DNA from: Sordaria brevicollis
Taxonomy: Eukaryota > Ascomycota > Sordariomycetes > Sordariales > Sordariaceae
Reading direction: 5' to 3'
DNA length: 64,000 bases
Assembly: GCA_033439795.1 (NCBI GenBank)
Contig: JAUTDP010000005.1
Coordinates: 806,001 to 870,000 of the forward strand
The first letter of the stretch is position 1. Every line of letters begins with the position of its first letter. The notes beneath the pieces are model-generated. The model made no database searches. It saw only the letters and a program-made list of their open reading frames with translations, and had not been told where the DNA came from. Shown piece after piece: positions 25,223 through 37,020 of this stretch. The translations under genes were made by a program, and so were the position numbers.

Positions 25223-28200
25223 TTACCCCCCTTTAAAATAAAATTCCCCGTTTAAAAATTCCGTTCCCGGGTATTTATTTATCTTTTAGTTAATTATTGT
25301 TAAAGTAAATCCTTGAATAGGAATTTGCCGTATACTAAAATTCTTCCTTAGGAATTAACCTTTTATTAAACTTTTATTAAATTTAACCCTTCCCTTCGAA
25401 CTTCTCTTTATTTATAACGACCTAAATATTATTTCAAATATTCGTTATCCTCCTTTTATAAACCTTTACTCTCTCCTTATTTATTATTAGCTTTAAGAGG
25501 GGTGCTATAGGGATACCTATAATATAGTAATTTATTAATAAATAAATTACTATTAATAATATAAATTGTAGAGATTTATATTCGATTTTTATTTATACTA
25601 TTCTAATAATTATTTTCGTTATTTTTATTAATTATAATATTAAAATATTATAAGTAGAGGGCCGAAGGTATTAAGGGTAGTAAGCGAAGGTAAGGGGACG
25701 TATACTATAGTAAATATTGCGCTATCCCTCGTTTTTTAACGACGTTTCGCCAAAAGGTTCGAAGTATAAAAGATTCGGGCGGGGCGTATAATTAAAACGG
25801 GGGAACCTCCTTTTTTATTATTTTTACTTATTTTTTATCTTTTATTTAAATATTATTTAATTTAACGCTATATTGTATTTATTAATTATCGGCGGCTAGT
25901 ATAATTAGTATTAATACTAATAATAATATTATTATATTCTTATTACTATTTATATTATTTAGAAAGATACCCGTTTTTAACTATTTTTTATACCCTTTTC
26001 TTAACGACGGATAAAGTAAATTTAATTTTAAATATTTTTTATAAAATTATTAAATTAATTCGTAATACCTATTAAAGTTAAACGTAAGTTACTAATTAAG
26101 GGAATAGTAATTTTATTTTATTAAATATTTCTATTCCCCTCCTTATTTCTTATAATTTAATAATTTATCGAATTTTTAATAACGGTCTTCTTTAAAATTA
26201 TTTATTTTAATAACCTCTATACCTTCGTTAACTTTAATATCCGATATTAATTTTATTTAATTTAATAATTCTAAAATATAGGGTTTTATTCTAAAAACGT
26301 TAATAACGTACGTAACCTTTATATTCTTAAGTAAGGCTAATTCGACCGTATATAAATTAGCCTTTATAATACGAAAAAGGTTTTTAAAACGTAAAGCGAA
26401 TTTATTATATAATTAACTAATTACGTAATTAAATATATCGAATATTATTTTATCCTCTACTTTATATTTAAAAGCGTTATTATAGTAGACGTTAATTATT
26501 ACTTCGTATTTTTCTTAAGTTTAAAAGAACGAAATTTTAATAAAATCCTATACCTTTTTAAATTTTAAAACTAATTAATTCGCATTAAAGATTTATTTTT
26601 TCTATATATCCGTAATATTTAATAATATAAATAATAACGGTTCGATGCCTATCCGAGGGTAAAAACCGTAATTAGCGAAAAAGGGAATAACACTAATTAT
26701 AATAGATTTAAAATTATTACTTTAAAATTCGGCTAAAGGTAATTAATTTATTTAATTATCCTATACTTAATTAACGAATATTTTAAAGTATTATTTTATT
26801 TCCGTATTAATCCGCTCGGTTTAATTATTAATTTCTTTATAGTATAGAATAGCTAATTTCAATTTTACGCTTAATTTCTATAAAAAGTATAATTAGAAAA
26901 TTAATACAAATTAAACGCCTCTATCCGAAATAATTATATTTAATAAATTATAGAGGGTATAAATTCTATCGATAAACTTTTCGATTAATTCCTTTATTGT
27001 AAAGCCTTCGTATAGGATGAAATACCGCATTTTTATTAACCTATCGACCACTATTAAAACGTATTAATATTCTACGTTTCTTCCTACCCGTTTTAATTTA
27101 AATAAGGGTATAATGTAATCGATGGAAATATCCCTCTATAGCGCGTAGGGGATAAGTAATAATTTTAAAAAACCGCTAATTAATATTCTAATAACTTTAA
27201 TCTTATAATATAAAATATAATTTTTATAATATTAATTTATAATATTCATTATTCCTAATTATTAATACCAATATATTAATACTATTATTTTATCCCTACT
27301 CGAATATCCTCTTTATATTAAAGTATAAATCCGGTAAATAAATTCGAATTGGACTTTCTCGTCGTTAAATAATATAACCAACCTATTACAAAATATTACT
27401 CTATTATTAACTAATTTATATTCTACAAACGGGATCCTAAACTTCTTTTTAAAATACTTTAACCAACGAATATTTAAATAAATTACTATTCGAATATTTA
27501 TTATAAAGGGGGAATTAATATATACCCGGTCGATTAAATTATTTATATAAATTCCCAAGCCTTCTTCATTATCCTCCTCTATAATATCCTCGAATTTATA
27601 AATTACTAATAGGGAGCCGTCCTCCACTATAACGTTTATTATAAAACCCTCCCTATCCGTATTTATAAAATTATTTTTTTAAATGAATAATTCTTTATTA
27701 AAATATAAAGGATTAATTAACGGTTTTTCCTTTACTTTAAATTTATTATCGGTCGTCTTTCGTAATACATTTTTTAGCTTCCTACTTAATATATTTCATT
27801 TTATATTTATTAAATTAAAGCGGTATTTAATTATAAAGTTAAACCTTAATAAAAATTCCGATTATTTTATATATTACGGTATTAATTTCTTCATTATATT
27901 AAACGTTTTTAAATTCTTATAATCTATAATAATTTCGAATAATTATATAAATCCTTCTAATTCTAACCTCTATTCTTCTAAAATTTTAATAATAGCGAGC
28001 AATTTTTTATTATAAATATTGTAATTATATTTAATTAGGGAATACTTTACCGAAAAGTATATTACTAAATATAAAACGCCGTCGTATATTTAAAAAAGGG
28101 TACCCCCTATTATTTAATTTAATATATTAATTTCGATTACTATTAATTTCTCTTAATCGTAAATCTTAAAAACCGGTACGATTATAAATACTTTCTTTAA

Positions 28201-29400
28201 TATTTCGAACGCCGCATTATATTCCTTAATTTAATTCCATTCGATATTCTCATTAATTAAATTATATAGGGGCTTCCCTATTTTTAAAAACCTATTAATA
28301 AACCTTCAATAAGAATTTACAAAACCTAAAAAACGTTACAATTACCTTTTATTAATAAATACCTCCTATTTAATAATAGCGTCGACTTTCTCCTAATTTA
28401 TTTCAATACTTCCCAATATAATAATTAAACTTAAATACTTAATCCTTTAAATATAGAATTTATATTTATCGATATCGATTTAAAATCTAACGTTAATTAA
28501 CCGTTATAATACCTCTTTAATATATAAAACGTACTCTTCGTATATTTTTAAAAAGATTAAAATATTATCGAAATATATTATTACGTAAATATTTAAAATA
28601 TTATATAGGATATCGTTAATAAAGTTCTAAAATAATACTAATATTCTAAATAACCCGAAGGGATATACTAACAATTTATATAAACCGAAACGGGTAATAA
28701 AAGCTATTAATTATTTATACCCTTCCGCTATTTTTAATCTATTAAAAGCCGCGATAATATCGACCTTTGTAAATTATTTCGCCCTATAAATAATATTAAA
28801 TATTTCCCTAATTAATAATAGCGGGTATTTATTTTTCAATAAGATTTCATTAATACTACGGTAATCGATATAAATTCTAACGCCGCCGCCTAATTTTTTA
28901 GCCAATAGGATTAGGGATATTATATTTAATATTAAGGGTTTAATAAAGCTTTTCGTTAAATTATCGTCCAATTATTATTTAATAACCTTTAATTCTTAAA
29001 AGGATATTAATTATATTCGAGAGTATAATAACGGGCCTATTCCTAATTTTAATTCGATTTTGTAATTATAAAACCGGTATTCTAATATAATATCCGTTTA
29101 CTTAGGGTCCGCAACGTAGGATAGGTTTTTATATTCGTTAAGGAAGCGTTCTTTAATTTATTCGGGGGTATATTTAAATTTCGTAAATTTCTCTATAAAT
29201 TTAGCGATATCCTTATCCGTAATATTATAAATACGGTTAATATCTATTAAAGGTATAGGTTTTTATTCTTCTAATTCTTTTTTCGGCTCTTTTTCCGGTT
29301 TTTTAATAATATTTAATTTATAAATTTTATTAACGAATTCCCGAATTACCTCTCCCGGTTACAAAGCGTAATTTGGGTTAAATATTTTCTCTATAGTATT
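25223..29400 (-). pseudogene. Element D: RIPed pol relic
   Basis: Reverse transcriptase on the - strand includes an open stretch at 28,774-28,971 (LILLAKKLGGGVRIYIDYRS). PFGLF at about 28,650, YFDNILIF near 28,565 and FLGFVNSY near 28,330 follow. RNase H carries NIYNKKLLAIIK near 28,000. An open stretch at 27,313-27,627 covers the RNase H/integrase junction. Integrase continues left, and a chromodomain-like stretch (NYKK-GGE-KYLIKWNK) lies at about 26,100-26,180. The remaining 0.85 kb to the left LTR shows no domain. Confidence 0.8.
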
Positions 29401-32400
29401 TATTTTATAAAGATCGATAAATTCGTAAACCTTTTCGTTCTAAAAAAATTATTTATATAGTTTACCCTTCTTTTATAGGATTTTTCGCTATACGTTTTCT
29501 AATAGGATTAATAATATAATCGGTACTTTCTTGACCTTTTAGGATTCTTCGAAGGCAATTTAAATTATTATATTAACCTTTACGCCCTTTATTTTTATAT
29601 TAAATATAAAGGTTTTAATATTAATGAATTTAATATCTTTTAAATTTAGTATTATTATATTTATAAACGGTTTAAAGGGTTATTATATTATACGTTTTAA
29701 TTATTTTAATCTTTTTATTATTTAAATGCGTTTACCGCCGATTATTTATATTTAGGCTTTATAAATATTTAAAACCGGTTTTTTTATTAGTTTGAATAAT
29801 TCTTCGAATAATAAAACGTATACTAATACTACTAGTACCTCTATTATAGCGCCTTAATTCCCTCTTAATACGGCTATTACATTTACCGCCTAATTGGGTA
29901 ATAAATCCTCTTCTTCTTCGAATTCGTCTTTTAATTCCCCGTTAGAAGAGAAATCGTATAAATTATTATCCTTACGCACTTTAAGAAAATTAGCCTTAAT
30001 TAAATAATATTATATAATATAAGTAAATAAATAAAATTAATTCTAAATAATAGTATTAATAACTTAATCGATATTTAGGTTATATTATTATAATTATAAC
30101 CACCCTAAAATAACTAGGTAATTTTCTATTAAGTTTATTAGGAAAAAATAAATAGTTTTATTATAATCGCCAATCCTTATTATAATTTCAATATATTTAT
30201 CGATTTATTCCTTAAAATCTCCGTCGGCCAAATATAAAAGCCTTAGTTTATTAAGTTTCTTATATTCTAAATAAACCTTTTAAATAAATATTCGATTTAT
30301 AAAAGCCTTTCTAAAGTAATTAAAATCGATTAAAAATACGCATTCTACTTTATTATTACGCTATAAATATTAAAAATAAATAAATAAAAGAATTGTATTT
30401 TATTTTTTATAAAATTCTAAATTACTTAATTTTAATAATTATTCTTCCTTCTAATTATTTAAAATTTAAATATCGAATTTCCGATTCTTTAATACCTCCT
30501 CTTTCTTTAATATTTTTAAATACCCTTAATTGCGATTTAGGCCTAGGGTTCGTTATTTCCCTAAATGGGGTTAATAAGGGGGGTTATAGCGGGCGGAATA
30601 ATTAAGGTAATAGGAATTTAAATAAGGGCTAGGTTAATAATACTATTTATAATATAATTATTAACCTTATTTTCGCTATTCTTCCTAATAATATCGAAAT
30701 TCTTACGAGCGGGCTATTAACCCTTACTTCTATAATTAGTAGCGCTACAATAATCCTTAATTATATATTTACCCTTATTATAATTTATATAATTACCTTT
30801 ATTATAGCGGATTTATAAAACGTTTTTATAAATAATCGTAAATTTAATGTAATTTAAATCTATAACGTTAAAATCCTTTTTATTATTATTATTTAAATTA
30901 TTATTTCCGCTACCGCTATTATTAACGGACGATAAACCGGTTCTACGGATTAAAGCGAATTGGTTTTAAACTTTAAAAATATTTTTATATAAATTTAATT
31001 ATCCTTTCTAATCGTCGCGGGCCGGAATTGTAAATTAATAATTAATTAAATCGGTTATAATTTTAAAAATTTTACTATAAAATAGACGAACCCGGGTAGC
31101 TTTATTATAACCGTAGCGATTAGTAAATAAAATAAATTAAAATTTAAAATCGTTATAATTGGCGTATTTACCCTTCTATTCGAATTTCTATAAATTAGCC
31201 TTAATTATAATTATAATATCTCTTTAATAATAATAATTATTAAAATACTTAAAGAATTTATTATTAATAAACTATTTTTAAATAACCGAATATTAAAGGT
31301 TATCGAAGATCGTTTTTTAATATTCGTTAATATTAATTTTAATTTTTCTATTTAAGTAAAATATAATATAGAGCAATTTAGAAATTTTATTAGGGAAATT
31401 GTATATATTTATTATTTAACGGATTCGAATAGCCGTAATTTAAATAGAAAATTCGTTATAATATTTTATAGTATCGACCTCTTTGCTTATAAACGTAAGG
31501 GGGTCTTTAATAAAGTTTTTATAATAATAAATTATTAGAGGATTACTACTATAAGGATTGCTTCTAAATCCGCTAGGGCTATTAAAGCTATTAAAGTTAT
31601 TAAAACTATTAAAACCACTAAAATTATTAAGGCCGCCGGGGGGGCCGCCGTTAAAAGGGTTATTAAATCCGCCCGGGCTATTATTTCTAAAAGGGTTATC
31701 GCCGGGGCCGTTAAAGCCGCTACTACCGAAGGGGTTACTATTAAATTTATTAAAACTATTAAAACTTCCGGGTTTTCCTCTATTAAAGGATTTATTAATA
31801 AATCCGTTAATAAAGGGATTATTAAGGCTAAAGGGGGGCCTATCATTTATTCCTCTACTTCTTATACTTAATCCTCCACCCTAAAGACCGCCGCCCTCTA
31901 TATTAAAATTAAAGCCGGTTCCTATATTATTTCCTTTAAAACTATTATTATTGGGACCGCCGCCCGTAATACCGGAATTAAAGCCGGTTCTTATATTACC
32001 TCCTCTAAAATTATTATCGCTAAGACCGCTACCTATTCTATTAAAAATATTATTAATACCTATATTAAATCTTTTATTATTACCTTTATTTATATTTTCG
32101 ATTAGGATTTTGTATTTAGGGTAAAGCTTTAGGGCATTATTAAAATCCTCTTAAATAAAACGGATTTACTCTTTAAGGGAGGTAATAATTTAATTAACTA
32201 CTTTAAAATCCTCTTTATTAAATTTAGCTATAATCTTCTAAATTTAAACTTTATCCAACGTATTTTATAAATTAATATAATTATTTTTAACGCCGCTATT
32301 AGCGAAACGTAAGGATTTTAATAATTTATTATAATCGAATTCCTTAGCCGTTATTTCGTTATTAAAAGATTTCTTAATTTATATAAAGTTATTCTATATT

Positions 32401-33184
32401 TTCGCTTTATTATTCTATAATATAATATTATTTTTAATAATTATATTATATTATTTCTATAAAATATTTATTTAATTAGTAAATTCCTTTTTAGTTTCTT
32501 GAAAGGCCGTAATATATTATTCGAATTTTTTAATAATATCCTTAATTTTATTAGTAAATTCGTTAACCCTTTTAGTAAAGTCGTCGAATTCGTTTTACTT
32601 CTCTTAAACGAAATTATTAATTTTCTTAGTAAGATCGTCGAATTCCTATTATTTCTTTTAAATAAATTCCTCCTTTTAATTTATAATATTATTAATTTAC
32701 TTTTTTTTATTACCGAATTTCTTATTAAAGTAATAAAGAAGCTTCCTTACCTCTTCATAATTACGAATTTATATTATAAAGCCGGGCGAAATAATAAAAT
32801 TAATATTATTATTATTATAAATTTTCTAAAAGATTAAATAATTTATTAATAAGGTTGGAAAGATTTAGGCGAAATTAACTTAATCCTCGTCCAATATAAT
32901 TATTAAATAATTAAAACTTTATTTAAATTAGAAATAATTAAAATAAAATAATTTTTATTATATTATATTCGTACGATAATTATACCCTAAAGGACTTTAA
33001 TTACTTATTAAATTTTAAATATTTTTCTATTGGATAACGTTAAAATCTTTTAAATATTATTAGCGATTATATTAATTCGCCGGGAATAATATTAAAAAAA
33101 TCGAAATCCTATAATAATTCTTACTATATTTAATCTATCTGAAATTATTTATTGCGCGTTAACGCGAGGTTAAATATAATAAAA
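29401..33184 (-). pseudogene. Element D: RIPed gag/protease relic with Gly-Asn-Phe repeats
   Basis: The - strand upstream of pol in element sense. Between about 31,540 and 32,090 it encodes a strongly biased segment of GGFNNPFNGG- and FNSFNNF-type units. Because this part is GC-richer (GGGCCGCCGGGGG) it has resisted conversion, and unrelated open frames appear on both strands. To the right, 32.4-33.1 kb reads as a charged gag-like protein. A knuckle-like region lies near 30,680-30,790 but the pattern is not clear. Confidence 0.55.
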
Positions 33185-33490
33185 TATTACGGGGTATAAG
33201 TAAGTAGTAAAGTACGATATTTATTATTATACGAAGAATAAGAAATAATCCTATACGCTACGACTATTTTATACGATTATAATATGGCTAGTGCGTAGCC
33301 CTAATTATGTATATAAGTTTGGGTAACGCTGGGATTAAAGTATTGGGGTACTATGGGTACGGTTAATTACGGTCGTTGCGACCACGGTCGCGTTCTATTT
33401 ATTAATCCTAGTATTATACGTAAATAACTATTATTAGCTGGTGTATGTAGTACGACCACTTCTATACAAGAGCAGGCAATGCTTATAACA
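33185..33490 (-). repeat. Element D LTR, right
   Basis: 306 bp, partner of 24,917-25,222; ends GCTTATAACA immediately before the AAGGT duplication. Its right half keeps GGTCGTTGCGACCACGGTCG, which is AT-converted in the left copy, while its left half is the more mutated one. Confidence 0.92.
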
Positions 33491-33495
33491 AAGGT

Positions 33496-34551
33496 TATAA
33501 ACTAAATATTCGAAATAAATTATAAAATATTAATTTATTAAAGGATCCTAAACGTTTAATAGCGGCTAATATTCTTTTAAATCTTCTTTCCCTATCAACG
33601 GTTCACTTATTTAAAGGTTTTAAAAACTTCGGTACGTTCGTACTTAATAATTTAAAATTATAATACTTTAATATAATTATTATAATTATTAAGAAATTCG
33701 ATAATAAAAATTATATTTAAGAATTTTTAATTAAAGGCGTTATAAAATATATTTAATATAAATTCGTCGTTTTATAAAGCCCTTCCAATTTTAAGTAATT
33801 TATCTTCCTATTCTATAAAGAAAGTAAAAAAATATTATCCATTATATTAATATATAACGTAAAAACGTATTAATACAGTATTATATAAATAATAAGCCCC
33901 GAAGATATAATTAATCTAATTAAATAAGAATATAAAATTTATAATTTTATTTAAAATATATTAAATCTAAAAACCCTTAAATTTCTTCTTTTTATAAACG
34001 GATAGAATATTAAAAATTTCAATTTACATAGCCTTATAATCTACTTAAAGCCCAATTTTATTATTAATATTATAAATTTCGACGAATTATATAAAATAAA
34101 AATTAAAATTTTCTTAAATACTATCCTAAATAAAGAAAATAATAAATTTACATTTATAGCCCGAATTAATTATAAACTCGGCCGCGTTTATAATTAAAAC
34201 GCTAAAGAATACGAAATTTATTTAAAGGTAAGGGGAATAATTAACGGCTAAAGCTATAATAATAATATAAACGGCTTTAGAAAAATCGAATTTATTAATA
34301 CCTAACGCATTCGTAATAGTAAAAAGGATCCCTTAAATTTAAAAATTCTAAAAATCTATAGGGGTAGGTTTTATAAAAGTAAAAGGACCGGAGAAGTCTT
34401 AAGAAAAAATATTTTATATAAAAAATACGGAAGCTATTTCTTCGTTTAAATTAAATACGCTAAAATCGATTATTCTAATAATTAATATCGCCGCGTTCAA
34501 ATAATTATAAACTTTCTCTCTCTTTCTTTTATAAAGGTAAATAAAACCTAA
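33496..34551 (-). pseudogene. Element C: gag relic, right arm
   Basis: RIPed sequence between element D and the right LTR of C, where the gag of a - strand element should lie. Readings on both strands are partly open; the + strand looks at least as protein-like. No capsid or knuckle motif was recognised. The primer-binding region next to the LTR (34,535-34,551) does not clearly match a tRNA 3' end after RIP. Confidence 0.4.
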
Positions 34552-34804
34552 TATAAGGGGGATAGTAGAATATAATATAAATACTAAATTTAATAAATTA
34601 ATAAGGTTCTACGAAGAAAAAAGGGGGAAAAACCGTACTGTAAAGCGGGGTCGTAAATTCTATCCTTTTAAAGGGGGCTATAAGTACGTAAATAACTCTA
34701 CAAAGTCAGTGCGTACCGCCTGAGCTACAGCCACAGGGGTAGCTATAGGGAGCTAATTAGGCCGTGGAGCCTAATATAACCTCCTGGGCGGTAGCCCTAT
34801 AACA
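34552..34804 (-). repeat. Element C LTR, right
   Basis: 253 bp, partner of 17,893-18,145; ends CCCTATAACA directly before the CCCGC duplication. Its right half keeps GCCTGAGCTACAGCCACAGG, which is converted in the left copy. Confidence 0.9.
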
Positions 34805-34809
34805 CCCGC

Positions 34810-37020
34810 GCTAAACGAATTATATTAGCGACTAATTAACTAGAATTAAAATTCCTTATTATAAAAATTAATTACTATACGGTCGTACTATTTAATAATA
34901 CTATTAAGGGTAACTTAATATTCGCTAAAAATTTTATAAAGGACTTTATAAATTAAAATTAGCCAATTATAATTATTTAAATCGTTTAAGGCGGAAACCG
35001 CTTTTTAAAGGAATACGGAATTTTTATAACTATTCAAAATAATATTATTAATCGATTTATCCTTGTAATCGCTTATTAAAGAAAGTAAATAATAAAAAGC
35101 TAGGTCTTCTTCGTCGAAGTAGCCGTTTATAAATTATAAGGGTGAAAAAAGGGTACGTTAATAAATAGTAAAACGTTCGTCTTTTATATTTGCGGGGATA
35201 TCGTTAAATATCTTACTAAAGGTATTAGAGCGTAAGTTTTTCGATCTTAGGGTATATTAAATCTAATAATTAAAACGTAATAAAAATTATAATTAATATA
35301 TATATTATTATATAAATTGCTTATTAATTATAAAGGTCTTTAAATTTTTATAATTTATTAAAACGTCGAATAGTTATCATATTCCTTCGAATTTGGGCTA
35401 TTATTCTTCCAACGCTTTAATAATAATTAAAAACTCTTTATTATAAATATTATAATTATATTTTTAGGTTATATATTTTATTAAAAAGTAAGTAATTAAA
35501 TATAAAATTCCGTCGTCGCTATATTATAAAAATATACCCCTTATTATTTAATTAGATATATTTATTTCGATTATAATTTTTTTAATTTAATTGTAAATTT
35601 TTAATATGGGTTTAATTGCGAAGGCTTTCTTTAACGTATTAAAAGCGGATTAATAGCGATTGGACTATAATTATAATATATTTTTCTTTATTAATTTATA
35701 AAACGGGGATATTATCGTTAAAAACCCTTTAATAAAATATTAATAAAAGTTTGCGAAGCCGAAGAATTATTAGAGCGATTTTTTAAATTAAAGGAGCGCC
35801 TAATTAAATACGGCTTTAATTTTATTTAAATTTATTTTAATACTATTTAATATAATAATTAGGCTAAGGTATTTTGTATATTTCGTATAAAATTTATATT
35901 TATCGATATTTACGTTCAAGCCGGCTTTAATTAAGCGTTCGAAAACGTCGTTAATATATTATTCGTAATCTTTCTTATTATTAAAATATAGAAAAATATT
36001 ATCGAAATAAATAGTCGTATAAACGTCGAAAATATTATATAAAATATCGTTAATATAATTCTAAAAGGCGCCGGGGGCGCCCTAGAGGCTAAAAAATATA
36101 ATTAAAGATTCGAATAGCTTAAACCTTATTATAAATATAATTAACTATTCGTAACCTTTTTTAATACGGACTTGGTTAAAGGTAGTAATAATATCTAATT
36201 TAATAAAAATTTTAATATGATAAATAACGTCGAATATCTTTTTAATAAATGGGAACGAATAATAAAATTTAAGGGTAACGTTATTAATACCTTAGTAATT
36301 AATATAAATATAAATTCCTCTTCCTAATTTTTTTAATTAAAAGTATAGGAATAGAGGCTTTTAATTATAATAAGTAAATAAACTTCTTTTTCAAATTATC
36401 GTCGATTCATTTTTTAATAACGTTAAAATTTTCTAAATTAAAAGTATAATTATAGGAAACGGGTAATATAGTATTAAATTTAAATTCGAATTTAAAATTA
36501 TAAAACCGGTTAAAGGGTAACGTATTAGCGCTTTCTTAATAGAAATTATTCGTTTATTATTAATATTACCGAAATAATTTTTACTAAATTTATACGTCGG
36601 TTTTTAAAAGTTTATTTATCTTTTTATAAAATTTAATAATATTTTTAAACGTAATTTTATTAATATTAATATTATTAGCGGCAAAATAATAATTAATAAT
36701 TTCTTTGCAAATTTAGAAATCGGAAATATCTTTTATAAATATAATTAAAGCGGAAATTTTGATTACTTTAATAATTTCTTTACTTCTAATACCCTAGAAT
36801 ATATTAATTTAAATATTTAATAATTTCTTTACTTCTAATACCCTAGAATATATTAATTTAAATATAATAATTATAACTAAAAAACTTTTTATAATAAATT
36901 ATTTTACCGTTTATAATATTTTTAATTATATTAATTATAAAATTATTATTAATTACGTTTAAAGTTAAAGTACCTTTTTCTTCTATTATTTTATTTTCGT
37001 CCAATATACGTTAAATATCT
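34810..37020 (-). pseudogene. Element B: RIPed reverse transcriptase/RNase H/protease relic
   Basis: - strand Ty3/gypsy pol. RNase H lies near 35,340-35,560. The reverse transcriptase signature FFSL-GAPGAF lies at about 36,060-36,110, with the finger region (KK-GRGIYIYIN) near 36,300. A protease-like part covers about 36,600-37,000 and contains a perfect 49-bp tandem duplication. Integrase of the same element lies left of element C. Confidence 0.75.
36768..36865. repeat. Perfect 49-bp tandem duplication
   Basis: Two adjacent copies of a 49-bp unit containing TACTTCTAATACCCTAGAAT (36,781 and 36,830). The copies are identical although the region is RIPed, so the duplication happened after RIP. 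Confidence 0.85.

Larger units (their letters stand above)
24917..33490 (-). mobile_element. Element D: innermost Ty3/gypsy chromovirus-type retrotransposon
   Basis: Two 306-bp LTRs (24,917-25,222 and 33,185-33,490) are flanked by a perfect AAGGT duplication (24,912-24,916 and 33,491-33,495). It is 8,574 bp long with no insertion detected inside. - strand order: gag with a Gly/Asn/Phe-rich segment (about 30-33 kb), reverse transcriptase (28-29 kb), integrase (26.3-27.6 kb), chromodomain-like end (about 26.1 kb). It is the youngest insertion of the nest by position, yet already RIPed. Confidence 0.93.
17893..34804 (-). mobile_element. Element C: nested Ty3/gypsy chromovirus-type retrotransposon
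   Basis: Two 253-bp LTRs (17,893-18,145 and 34,552-34,804) are flanked by a perfect CCCGC duplication (17,888-17,892 and 34,805-34,809). The span of 16.9 kb holds element D (8.6 kb), a solo LTR (243 bp) and a TA-flanked inverted-repeat element (433 bp); without them C is about 7.65 kb. - strand pol runs from about 24.2 kb down to 20.1 kb. About 1.85 kb then separates pol from the left LTR, unusually long for this type. Confidence 0.92.
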
